Source: Pigmentiphaga sp. NML080357
GTDB lineage: Bacteria; Pseudomonadota; Gammaproteobacteria; Burkholderiales; Burkholderiaceae_B
Direction of reading: 5' to 3'
Assembly: GCF_002188465.1 (NCBI RefSeq)
Contig: NZ_NINW01000024.1
Span: 186,001 to 250,000 of the forward strand
DNA: 64,000 nucleotides
Numbering within the stretch: the first letter of the stretch is position 1; every line of letters begins with the position of its first letter. Both the position numbers and the translations under genes were made by a program. The notes under the pieces are model-generated. The model saw only the letters and a list, made by a program, of their open reading frames with translations. It was not told the DNA's origin and did not search any database. Of this stretch, positions 29,795-38,138 are shown piece by piece.

Positions 29795-30670
29795 ATGCGA
29801 GACTTCTCCAAAGACCATGAATGGATGTCCATCAACACGGCCACGGTGCGCAAGGCGCATGGAAAGGAAGTGCCGCTGCTCGACATCCTCGATGCCTGCG
29901 CGCGTCATGGCGTGCGGGCCATTTCCCCCTGGCGCGACCAGGTTGCCGCCGTCGGCCTGAAAGAAGTGTCGCGCGCCGTGCGCAGCCACGACCTGGCCTT
30001 GTCCGGCTATTGCCGCGGCGGCATGTTCACAGCCTCGGACGATGCCGGCCTTGCGCGCGCCCGCGACGACAACCGGCGCGCGGTGGACGAGGCGTGCGAG
30101 CTGAACGCCGCCTGCCTGGTCCTGGTGGTGGGGGGGCTGCCGGGGGCATTGCAAGGCCAGGCCGAGTATCGCGACATCGGGCGGGCCCGTGCGCAGGTGA
30201 CGGACGGCATCGCGCAATTGCTGGAATACGGCCGCGAGCGGAAGATGCCGATCGCGATCGAGCCTCTGCATCCCATGTACGCCGCCGACCGGGCCTGCAT
30301 CAACACACTGGAACAGGCGCTGGACGTGTGCGATTTGCTCGATCCGGCCGGCAGCGGCGATCTCGGTGTGGCAGTGGATCTCTACCACGTCTGGTGGGAT
30401 CCCAAGCTGCAGACGCAGATCGAGCGAGCCGGAAAGCGCCGCCTGCTGGCTTTCCACGTGTGCGATTGGCTCACGCCCACGACCGACCTGTTGAACGACC
30501 GCGGCATGATGGGCGACGGCGTGATGGAGATATCCAAGGTTCGCGGCTGGGTCGAAGCCCAGGGGTTCGCCGGGTATAGCGAGGTCGAGATTTTTTCCTA
30601 CCGCTGGTGGGAGCGGAGCACGGACGAGATCCTGCGCACCTGCATCGAGCGCCATCGCGCCGTCGTCTAG
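29795..30670 (+). CDS. Sugar phosphate isomerase/epimerase family protein (xylose isomerase-like TIM barrel)
   Basis: About 291 residues of the AP endonuclease 2/xylose isomerase fold. Candidate metal ligands are the Glu of IAIEPLHPMYA near residue 153, the Asp of VAVDLYHVWWDP near residue 193, the His of LAFHVCDWLTP and the Glu of YSEVEIFS. It starts 12 bases after the DUF993 gene and ends the cassette. Likely epimerises, isomerises or dehydrates the keto-sugar produced by the first gene. No transporter or kinase gene accompanies the cassette in the window. Confidence 0.88.
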   Translation: MRDFSKDHEWMSINTATVRKAHGKEVPLLDILDACARHGVRAISPWRDQVAAVGLKEVSRAVRSHDLALSGYCRGGMFTASDDAGLARARDDNRRAVDEACELNAACLVLVVGGLPGALQGQAEYRDIGRARAQVTDGIAQLLEYGRERKMPIAIEPLHPMYAADRACINTLEQALDVCDLLDPAGSGDLGVAVDLYHVWWDPKLQTQIERAGKRRLLAFHVCDWLTPTTDLLNDRGMMGDGVMEISKVRGWVEAQGFAGYSEVEIFSYRWWERSTDEILRTCIERHRAVV

Positions 30671-30778
30671 GGCCGCAGGCGGCGATTCATACCTTGTTAC
30701 CGCCGTGCCATGTTTGTGACGGCGCCCACGGCCGCGCTGCCGTAGTCTGGCGCCTGGCGGACATGCCGGGACGAGTCT

Positions 30779-31276
30779 ATGGAAAGCGGATTGTGGGCGC
30801 AGGTATGGGCGGCGGCCTCGGGAGAATTCTCGGATCTCCCCGACGTAGGCGAATTCACCCGGGTGCTGGTGCGCCTGCTGGTTGCCATGGTGCTGGGCGG
30901 ATTGCTGGGGCTGGAGCGGGAGATCCGCGGTACCTCGGCGGGCTTGCGCACGCACATGCTGGTGGCGCTGGGCGCGGCCTTGTTCGTGCTGGTGCCCTTG
31001 CAGGCCGGCATGGAGGTGGCCGACATGAGCCGCGTCCTGCAAGGCGTGATCGCGGGCATAGGTTTCCTCGGCGCGGGCGCCATCCTGAAAGACAACAATC
31101 GCGAAATCCATGGACTCACGACCGCCGCGAGCATCTGGCTGACGGCGGCCATCGGCATCGCGGCGGGCATGGGCAGAGAAATGACCGCCATCCTGAGCAC
31201 GCTGTTCGCGCTGGTGATCCTGGCGCTGATACGCAAGCTCACGCACGAGCGTCAGTCAAGGATGCCCACCCCCTAG
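30779..31276 (+). CDS. MgtC/SapB family membrane protein
   Basis: About 165 residues, the short form without the C-terminal cytoplasmic domain of MgtC. Membrane segments include [19 protein letters not shown], the conserved motif [30 protein letters not shown] and [19 protein letters not shown], all family hallmarks. In pathogens MgtC itself aids survival at low Mg2+ by acting on F-ATPase; the role of short homologues is not established. Its stop codon lies at the edge of the outer stem of a complex repeat. Convergent with dnaE2. Confidence 0.9.
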   Translation: MESGLWAQVWAAASGEFSDLPDVGEFTRVLVRLLVAMVLGGLLGLEREIRGTSAGLRTHMLVALGAALFVLVPLQAGMEVADMSRVLQGVIAGIGFLGAGAILKDNNREIHGLTTAASIWLTAAIGIAAGMGREMTAILSTLFALVILALIRKLTHERQSRMPTP

Positions 31277-31330
31277 CGGCCTTTGGCCGCTCCCCCTCGA
31301 GGGGGACGCGCGGAGCGCGGAGGGGGTGGG
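31265..31330. repeat. Cloverleaf-like palindromic repeat (copy R1) between mgtC-like and dnaE2 genes
   Basis: Outer stem CCCACCCCCT (31265-31274) pairs with AGGGGGTGGG (31321-31330). Inside are three hairpins: AGCGGCC-TTT-GGCCGCT, CCCCC-TCGA-GGGGG and CGCGC-GGA-GCGCG, with only two unpaired bases. It contains the stop codon of the mgtC-like gene and is followed by TTT, so it may also end transcription. Related elements are at 54354, 61717 and 61902. Confidence 0.85.
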
Positions 31331-31336
31331 TTTCCC

Positions 31337-34300
31337 TCAGTGGAAATTCCGGCTCGACACGACCAGCTTGCCCAGCAGCGGCGTCAGATCGACCAGCCGC
31401 TTGGCCAGGAGGTGCTGCACGCCCTGGTGCGACTGCCAGGTGCCGTACACGCCCAATAGCGGCGCGCCCACCAGTTCCCGGCGCTGGCGTTCGACCAGCC
31501 CCGGCCAGACGATGACGTTGACCTGGCCGGTCTCGTCTTCCAGCGTGACGAAGACGGCGCCCTTGGCGGTGCCGGGACGCTGGCGCACGGTCACGATGCC
31601 GCAGGCGCGGGCCAGGCGGCGGTCGGGGTAGGTCTTCAATACCTCGGCCGGCATGAAGCCGCGACGGGCCAGGCGGTCGCGCAGCAGGGCCACGGGGTGG
31701 CGGCGCAGCGTCATCTTCAGGGATTCGTAGTCGGCGCGGATGTCGTCGGCTTCGTTGGGCGCATCGAGCAGCGGCGCCTGTTCGTGCACCATGGCGTCGC
31801 GCAGCAGGTCGCGCTGGGGGACGCTGTCGATGGCTTCCCACAGGGCGGCGCGGCGGTGGCCGGACAGGCGGCGCAGTGCATCGGCCGCGGCCAGGGCCTG
31901 CAAGGCATGCCGATCGAGATCGGCGCGCCGGCCCAGGTCGGTGGCGTCGGCAAACGGTCGGTGTTCACGCGCCGCCTGGATGCGCCGGCCGGCTGCTTCC
32001 GACAAGCCCTGCACCTGGTTCAGTCCAAGCCGCACGGCCGGGCGTTCGTCGCCGGTGTCTTCCAGGGTGGCGTCCCAATTGCTGGCCAGTACGTCGACAG
32101 GCAGGACGGCCACGCCATGGCGCTGGGCATCCTGGATCAACTGGTAGGGCGAATAAAACCCCATGGGCTGGCTGTTGAGCAGCGCGGCCAGGAAGGCTTC
32201 GGGTTCGTGGCATTTGAGCCAGGAGCTGGAGTAGGCCAGTTGCGCGAAGCTGGCGGCGTGCGATTCGGGAAAGCCGTATTCGCCGAAGCCCTGGATCTGG
32301 CGGCAGATGGAGTCGGCGAAGGCGCGGTCGTAGCCGTGGATCAGCATGCCGGTGACGATGCGTTCGTAGTGCTGCGCCAGGTCGCCCTTGCGCCGCCAGG
32401 CCGCCATGGAGCGCCGCAGTTCGTCGGCCTGGCCTTCGCTGTAGCCGGCGGCGTACATGGCGATCTGCATGACCTGTTCCTGGAAGATGGGCACGCCGTA
32501 GGTGCGGGCCAGGGCCTTGCGGACCTTGGGGCTGGGATACGGAATCCGGGCGGGGCCGTGCAGGCGTGCTTGTTCGCGCTGTTTCAGGAAGGGGTGCACC
32601 ATGCCGCCCTGGATGGGGCCGGGCCGGACGATGGCGACCTGTATCGTCAGGTCGTACAGATTGCGCGGCTGCAGGCGGGGCAGCATGCTCATTTGCGCGC
32701 GGGACTCGATCTGGAAGACGCCTATGGTGTCGGCCTTGCAGATCATGTCGTAGGTGTCCGAGTCGTCGGGAGGAATGCTGTAGAGATCGAGCAGCCTCTG
32801 CTGTCGCTGGCTGGCGAATTCCAGGGCGCGCCGCAGCGCCGTCAGCATGCCCAGTGCCAGCACGTCGACCTTGAGCAGGCCGACCGCGTCTAGGTCGTCC
32901 TTGTCCCATTGCACGACGCTGCGGTCCGGCATGGCGGCGTTCTCGATGGGCACCAGGCGCGACAGCGGTCCGCGCGACATGACGAAGCCTCCCGGGTGCT
33001 GGGAAAGGTGGCGCGGGAAGTCCAGCAGTTGCTCGGTCAGCCTGGCCCAGAGTTGGGCTTCGGCAGAGTCGGCGGCGAGTCCGCATTCTTCGAACCGGTT
33101 CAGCAAGTTCTTTCTGCCGTCCCACCATTGGTGGGCCTTGGCGACGCGATCGACCAGGGCCAGGTCGATGCCCAGCGCGCGCCCCACGTCGCGCAGTGCG
33201 CTGCGAGAACGGTAGCTGATGACGACGGCGGTCAGCGCGGCGCGGCGCCGTCCGTATTTTTCGTAAATGTGCTGGATGACCTCTTCGCGTCGCTGGTGCT
33301 CGAAGTCGATGTCGATGTCCGGCGGCTCGTTGCGTTCCTTGCTGATGAAGCGTCCGAACAGCGAGTTGTCGTCCGGCGGGACCACGGTGATGCCCAGGCA
33401 GAAGCAGACCGCGGAGTTGGCGGCCGATCCGCGTCCCTGACAGAGAATGCGGCGGCTCTTGGCGAACCTGACCAGGTCGTAGACGGTAAGGAAGTAGGCC
33501 TCGTACTGGAGTTCGCTGATCAGCGCGAGTTCTTTTTCGAGTTGATCGCGCACTTTGTCCGGGATGCCTTCGGGGAAACGTCTGTTGGCGCCGGCATAGG
33601 TCTCGTCGCGCAGGTAGGTTGCGGGCGTGGCCCCCGCCGGCACTAGTTCCTCGGGGTATTCGTACTCGAGTTCCTTCAGATTGAAGGTGCATAGTCCGGC
33701 GATGCGCAGGCTTTCCCGCATCAGCTCGGCGCCGTAGACCTGTGCCAGGTGCACGCGCGCGCGCAGGTGCTGTTCGGCATTCGGCACCAGCGCATAGCCG
33801 CATTCGGCCACGGACTGGCGCAGGCGGATGCCGCACAGCGTGTCGTGCAAGGGCTTGCGCGAGCGGACGTGCATCTCGACCTGGCCCAGGGGCACGACGG
33901 GCAGGTCCATCGTGCGGGCGACGTCTTCGACGGTCTGGCGGTGGGCGCCGTCGCCGGCGCGATTGAGCAGCGACAAACCCATCCAGCACCGCCCCGGAAA
34001 GGTCCGCGCCAGCCAGCCGGCCTGCTTGGCAAGCACATCGCGGGCGACGCCGTGGGCGGGCGCAAGTATGGCCAGGCAGTCCGGCACGCCGCGCAGATGA
34101 TCATGCTCGGGCTCGGGGTGGGAAAGATCGCCGGGCAGCAGGCGGTAGCTGCCCTTGGCGGCGCGCATGCGAGCATAAGTGATCAGTTCCGACAGGTTGC
34201 CGTAGCCTTCCTTGTTGGTGGCCAGCAGGATCAGGTCCAGGGGCGGAATGCCGTCCTGGGCGTCGAGCCGGAACTGGCTGCCCAGGATCAGGCGCAGCTT

Positions 34301-34504
34301 GTGTTTCTTCGCTTCCTCGTGCGCGCGCACGACGCCGGCCAGGGAGCATTCGTCGGTGATGGCCAGAGCCGTGTAGCCCAGTTCGGCGGCGCGCTCGACC
34401 AGTTCCCCGGGCCAGGAGGCGCCGCGCAGGAAGGTGAAGTTGCTCAGACATTGCAATTCGGCGTAGCCGGGCAGGGAGGGGAGCGAGGGCGGGAGCGATG
34501 GCAT
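31337..34504 (-). CDS. dnaE2: Error-prone DNA polymerase DnaE2 (ImuC)
   Basis: About 1055 residues, usual DnaE2 length. Alpha-subunit-like C-family polymerase for translesion synthesis in the ImuA-ImuB-DnaE2 mutasome. N-terminal PHP domain (FTFLRGASWPGELVERAAEL near residue 23), catalytic Asp pair in PPDIDIDFEHQRREE near residue 395, helix-hairpin and C-terminal OB-fold (GQVNVIVWPGLV near residue 1000). It starts 6 bases after the imuB stop. Induction through the LexA box before imuA is expected. Confidence 0.96.
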   Translation of the reverse strand: MPSLPPSLPSLPGYAELQCLSNFTFLRGASWPGELVERAAELGYTALAITDECSLAGVVRAHEEAKKHKLRLILGSQFRLDAQDGIPPLDLILLATNKEGYGNLSELITYARMRAAKGSYRLLPGDLSHPEPEHDHLRGVPDCLAILAPAHGVARDVLAKQAGWLARTFPGRCWMGLSLLNRAGDGAHRQTVEDVARTMDLPVVPLGQVEMHVRSRKPLHDTLCGIRLRQSVAECGYALVPNAEQHLRARVHLAQVYGAELMRESLRIAGLCTFNLKELEYEYPEELVPAGATPATYLRDETYAGANRRFPEGIPDKVRDQLEKELALISELQYEAYFLTVYDLVRFAKSRRILCQGRGSAANSAVCFCLGITVVPPDDNSLFGRFISKERNEPPDIDIDFEHQRREEVIQHIYEKYGRRRAALTAVVISYRSRSALRDVGRALGIDLALVDRVAKAHQWWDGRKNLLNRFEECGLAADSAEAQLWARLTEQLLDFPRHLSQHPGGFVMSRGPLSRLVPIENAAMPDRSVVQWDKDDLDAVGLLKVDVLALGMLTALRRALEFASQRQQRLLDLYSIPPDDSDTYDMICKADTIGVFQIESRAQMSMLPRLQPRNLYDLTIQVAIVRPGPIQGGMVHPFLKQREQARLHGPARIPYPSPKVRKALARTYGVPIFQEQVMQIAMYAAGYSEGQADELRRSMAAWRRKGDLAQHYERIVTGMLIHGYDRAFADSICRQIQGFGEYGFPESHAASFAQLAYSSSWLKCHEPEAFLAALLNSQPMGFYSPYQLIQDAQRHGVAVLPVDVLASNWDATLEDTGDERPAVRLGLNQVQGLSEAAGRRIQAAREHRPFADATDLGRRADLDRHALQALAAADALRRLSGHRRAALWEAIDSVPQRDLLRDAMVHEQAPLLDAPNEADDIRADYESLKMTLRRHPVALLRDRLARRGFMPAEVLKTYPDRRLARACGIVTVRQRPGTAKGAVFVTLEDETGQVNVIVWPGLVERQRRELVGAPLLGVYGTWQSHQGVQHLLAKRLVDLTPLLGKLVVSSRNFH

Positions 34505-34510
34505 GGCGGT

Positions 34511-35980
34511 TCAGGCGTAGAGCCCGTGCAGGTACCAGCGCGGCTCGTCCAGCGCCTGGTCCAGGTAGATCCAGTAGCGGATGCCGTCTGCGCTTTCGGC
34601 CACGAAGTAGTCGCGCGAGATGGGGGCGCCGTCCCACCAGCCGCTTTCCAGGCGTTCGGGACCGTGCAGCAAGCGCAGCGGCGTGCCGTAGTGCGGCCGG
34701 TTGCCGCGCAGGACCAGGGCGATGGGCTGGGCGAGCAGCCACAGGGGGCGCTCGGCTCCGGGAGCGGTGTCCTGCGGACCCGACGAGGATGGGGACAAGG
34801 CCGGTTGCCAGCAGTTGGCGACTTCCGGCCGGTGGTCGGCGCGTGGCCGGGCGGCCAGCACACGGTCGGCGCCCAGTCGCGCCGTCAGCAGTTCCAGTAG
34901 CCGATCGTGGTCGGCCGGGGTGCCGCCGGGATCGGGGAACAAGGCTTCGGAGGGCGCGGTGCGGGTAACGAGCTGGTCGGCGTGCAGGGCCACGGCGATG
35001 GCGGGGGCGGCCAGGGTCAGGCGCTCGAGATGTTCCTTGAGCAGGCGCAGCAGGTGATCGGCCTGCCAGCCGGGCTGGGCCAGGGCCACGGCGAGCCGCG
35101 TGGGTGGCCGGGCATGGCGGCCGCGCTCGTGTTCGAGGACGAGGACGATGGTGCGGGCGGCGGTATGGGTGGCTCCGAGCCAGCCGGCAAGTTGCTGGAC
35201 GAGGCGCCGGGCCACGACCATTACCGCGGTCGTGTGTTCGAGCCGGGCGATCGGTTCGAGGCGGGCCGAAAACTGCAGGGGGGCGCGGACCCAGTCGAAC
35301 AGTTCCGGGGCGCGGCCGCGGGCCTGATCGAGCATGTGGGGCAGGGCGTGGCCGCAACGCCGTTGCAGGCCGGCCCGCGGCAGCCGCATCAGGGCGGCAA
35401 TGGTCCGGCACCCTATGCCTTCGAGCCAAGCCTGATGAAGCCGTGCCGGAGGCAGCAGCAGGCATGGCAGCCCGGCCATCCGGCGCAACAGGCGCTCCTG
35501 CCGCAGTACGCGGCGTGGACCGGGCGTCGTTCGTGCCGCAAGCAGCCAGGCGCCATGGGCGGTCGGCGCCATGCCGACGCGGGCGCGGCAGCCCAGTTGT
35601 TCCAATGTGCGCCGGATGCGCCGGCTCAGTGCCAAGGGGCCGCCGAAGGCCCGCAGGCTGGCGCTGACGTCGAGCACTACGCTGGTATCGGGGCCCAGCG
35701 CGACTTCCGGCGTGTATTGCAGCATGGCCAGCGCGGCGGCATCGAGCAACTGCTTTTCCCGTTCGGGGTCTCGCTGAATGAACTCTGCATGTGGGGCAAG
35801 AGCGCCAGCGCCCTTTTTGCGCATGCCGGGGCGCACGCCCAGTTGCGCGGCGGCGGGTGTCACGGCCACCACCGTTTCGCGCTCCAGGACCACCAGCGGG
35901 CCGGCCGTGTCATCCGGCCAGGACAGGCTCAGTGCGTCGAGGCTGGAGTGCGTCAGGTAGACGCTGATCCACAGGCGCAT
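34511..35980 (-). CDS. imuB: ImuB, Y-family polymerase-like mutasome protein
   Basis: About 489 residues from MRLWISVYL at 35980, the usual ImuB start; the frame continues upstream inside imuA to 36061. Y-family fold without the catalytic acidic residues: the first strand reads LWISVYLTHSSLDAL with no DxD, as in known ImuB proteins, so it is an inactive bridge between the beta-clamp, ImuA and DnaE2. The helix-hairpin-helix region is IGCRTIAALMRLPRAGLQRR near residue 190. It overlaps the end of imuA by 71 bases, indicating coupled expression. Confidence 0.92.
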   Translation of the reverse strand: MRLWISVYLTHSSLDALSLSWPDDTAGPLVVLERETVVAVTPAAAQLGVRPGMRKKGAGALAPHAEFIQRDPEREKQLLDAAALAMLQYTPEVALGPDTSVVLDVSASLRAFGGPLALSRRIRRTLEQLGCRARVGMAPTAHGAWLLAARTTPGPRRVLRQERLLRRMAGLPCLLLPPARLHQAWLEGIGCRTIAALMRLPRAGLQRRCGHALPHMLDQARGRAPELFDWVRAPLQFSARLEPIARLEHTTAVMVVARRLVQQLAGWLGATHTAARTIVLVLEHERGRHARPPTRLAVALAQPGWQADHLLRLLKEHLERLTLAAPAIAVALHADQLVTRTAPSEALFPDPGGTPADHDRLLELLTARLGADRVLAARPRADHRPEVANCWQPALSPSSSGPQDTAPGAERPLWLLAQPIALVLRGNRPHYGTPLRLLHGPERLESGWWDGAPISRDYFVAESADGIRYWIYLDQALDEPRWYLHGLYA

Positions 35981-36662
35981 GGGGAGACTCGGAAAAGACG
36001 GGAATCGAATCCACGGCAGTTGCCGTGCGCGGCTGTGCGAGCGGCACCAGCAGGCTCGCATCGTGGACGGGACCGCGGCGTTTGAGGATGTCCACGCGCA
36101 GGTGGTCGGCGGCGGGACGCAAAATCAGGCGCAGCGGCGCGGGCGATGCCGCGCGGGCGGCTTCGGCATGGCGGAATACGAAGAAGGCGGTGTCGCCGGC
36201 CTGGGCGGCCAGGTGCAACCTGCGCAGGGCGGTTGCAGGTGGACGGGAGGGCCAGTAGAGCAGGGCCGCGCAATGCCCCTGCTTGAGGATCTGTTCGGCC
36301 GCCCACAAGCCATCGGCCGCCTGTGCCGGCGCTATCCACAGCAGTTGCCGGCTGGAGATGCCATGGGTCTGCCAAGCCTGGACGGACGGCTGGTGGGGCG
36401 GGTGGAGCAGGACGATGCTGCGCTGGGCGGGCAATTGCCGCAGCGCCGGCAGCAACAGGCGGATTTCGCCTATGCCCGGCTGCGGCAGCAGCAGTTCGGT
36501 CAGGCTGCCCAGCGGCCATCCGCCGTCGGGCAACTGGCGGGAAAGCTCGGCATGGCCGGTATCCAGGCCGGGGCGGCAGTTGCGGGCAAGCTGCGATCCC
36601 CGCCACAGGAGGGGATGGATCGCGGTGCTGGCGCGCGGCGTGGAGATTCCGGCAGAAGGCAT
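35910..36662 (-). CDS. imuA: ImuA, SOS translesion synthesis protein
   Basis: About 250 residues of the ImuA/SulA-RecA-like family, first gene of the mutasome operon. The N-terminal part LLWRGSQLARNCRPGLDTGHAEL and GGWPLGSLTELLL are typical. The Walker A Gly-Lys is absent, as is usual in the proteobacterial ImuA clade, and the rest is a RecA-like core (IVLLHPPHQP, LLWIAPAQAADGLWAAEQIL). A LexA box ends 28 bases upstream of the ATG. Confidence 0.9.
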   Translation of the reverse strand: MPSAGISTPRASTAIHPLLWRGSQLARNCRPGLDTGHAELSRQLPDGGWPLGSLTELLLPQPGIGEIRLLLPALRQLPAQRSIVLLHPPHQPSVQAWQTHGISSRQLLWIAPAQAADGLWAAEQILKQGHCAALLYWPSRPPATALRRLHLAAQAGDTAFFVFRHAEAARAASPAPLRLILRPAADHLRVDILKRRGPVHDASLLVPLAQPRTATAVDSIPVFSESPHAPVDQRLPDALQPRRTEPVLAG

Positions 36663-36689
36663 GGGACAACAACGGTTTACGGCAGGATA

Positions 36690-36705
36690 CTGTATAAATA
36701 TACAG
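36690..36705 (-). promoter_or_regulatory. LexA (SOS) box upstream of imuA-imuB-dnaE2
   Basis: CTGTATAAATATACAG fits CTGT-N8-ACAG exactly and is almost identical to the E. coli consensus. It lies 28 bases before imuA and overlaps its likely -10 box, so the operon should be DNA-damage inducible. Confidence 0.92.
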
Positions 36706-36833
36706 TGATCGAGTCAAGCCGTGGAAAGTCATCGCAACGCCGATGCGGCTCCCCGCTTTTTGGGGATTTCGTGTTCTATGTTCTAGTATCTCGGCTTGGG
36801 AGCGCTGCTGCCCCACTCTCCGGAAGACCGTGC

Positions 36834-38138
36834 ATGAAACCCATCAACAAATCGAACAAACTAGCCCACGTCCTGTACGACATCCGCGGCCCCATCATGG
36901 ACAGGGCCAAGCAGATGGAAGACGAAGGCCAGAAGCTCATCAAGCTCAACATCGGCAACCTGGCCGTGTTCGGTTTCGACGCTCCCGAGGAAATCCAGCT
37001 CGACATGATCCGCAACCTGCCCAACTCGGCGGGCTATTCGGACAGCAAGGGCATCTTCGCCGCGCGCAAGGCGGTCATGCACTACACCCAGGCGCAGGGC
37101 GTGCAGGGCGTGACGCTGGAAGACATCTACCTGGGCAACGGCGCCTCCGACCTGATCGCGATGGCCACCAACGCGCTGCTGGACGACGGCGACGAGTTGC
37201 TGCTGCCCGCGCCGGACTACCCGCTGTGGACGGCGGTCGTGAGCCTGTCGGGCGGCACGCCCGTGCACTACCTGTGCGACGAGGCCAAGGGCTGGATTCC
37301 CGACCTGGACGACATCCGGGCCAAGATCACCCCGCGCACCAAGGGGATCGTGGTCATCAACCCGAACAACCCGACCGGCGTGGTCTATCCCGACCACGTG
37401 CTGCAGGAAATCGTCGCCATCGCGCGCGAGCACGGGCTGGTCATCCTGGCCGACGAGGTCTACGACAAGGTGCTGTACGACGACGCCCGCCACACCGCGC
37501 TGGCGAGCCTGTCCACCGACGTGCTGACGCTGACCTTCAACTCGCTGTCCAAGAGCTACCGCGCCTGCGGCTACCGCGCGGGCTGGCTGGTGGTCTCGGG
37601 CGACAAGCGCGCCGCGCGCGATTACATCGACGGCCTGAACATGCTCGCCAACATGAGGCTGTGCGCGAACGTGCCGGGCCAGTGGGCGATCCAGACCGCG
37701 CTGGGCGGCTACCAGAGCATCAACGACCTGGTGGCCCCGGGGGGCCGGCTGCGCCAGCAGCGCGACCTGGCCTATGAATTGATCACCGCCATTCCCGGCG
37801 TGACCTGCGTCAAGCCGCAGGCCGCGCTCTACATGTTCCCGCGGCTGGATCCCGAGGTGTATCCCATCGAGGACGACCGCCAGTTCTTCCTGCAGATGCT
37901 GGAAGCCACGCGGGTGATGCTGGTGCAGGGAACGGGGTTCAACTGGCCGCATCCCGACCACTTCCGCATCGTGTTCCTGCCGCACGAGGCGGATCTGCGC
38001 GAGGCCATCGGCCGCATCGCCAAGTTCCTCGAGGACTACCGCCTCAAGCACGCCAGGAAGGCGCCGGCGTCGCCCGAGGCCGGCGCGGACGATCGTGCCG
38101 TCGTCGTGCCGGCCAAGTTCGGGGCGAAGGCCGGCTAG
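36834..38138 (+). CDS. PLP-dependent aminotransferase, AlaA-like (glutamate-pyruvate type)
   Basis: About 434 residues; fold type I aminotransferase close to E. coli AlaA (alanine from pyruvate and glutamate). Marks are the start KSNKLAHVLYDIRGPI, NPNNPTGVVYPDHVL, ILADEVYDKVLYDD and the PLP Lys K240 in NSLSKSYRACGYRAGW. The C-terminal 30 residues (KHARKAPASPEAG and on) extend past the usual AlaA end of about 405. Its stop overlaps the stop of the convergent hydrolase gene through CTAG. Confidence 0.9.
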   Translation: MKPINKSNKLAHVLYDIRGPIMDRAKQMEDEGQKLIKLNIGNLAVFGFDAPEEIQLDMIRNLPNSAGYSDSKGIFAARKAVMHYTQAQGVQGVTLEDIYLGNGASDLIAMATNALLDDGDELLLPAPDYPLWTAVVSLSGGTPVHYLCDEAKGWIPDLDDIRAKITPRTKGIVVINPNNPTGVVYPDHVLQEIVAIAREHGLVILADEVYDKVLYDDARHTALASLSTDVLTLTFNSLSKSYRACGYRAGWLVVSGDKRAARDYIDGLNMLANMRLCANVPGQWAIQTALGGYQSINDLVAPGGRLRQQRDLAYELITAIPGVTCVKPQAALYMFPRLDPEVYPIEDDRQFFLQMLEATRVMLVQGTGFNWPHPDHFRIVFLPHEADLREAIGRIAKFLEDYRLKHARKAPASPEAGADDRAVVVPAKFGAKAG

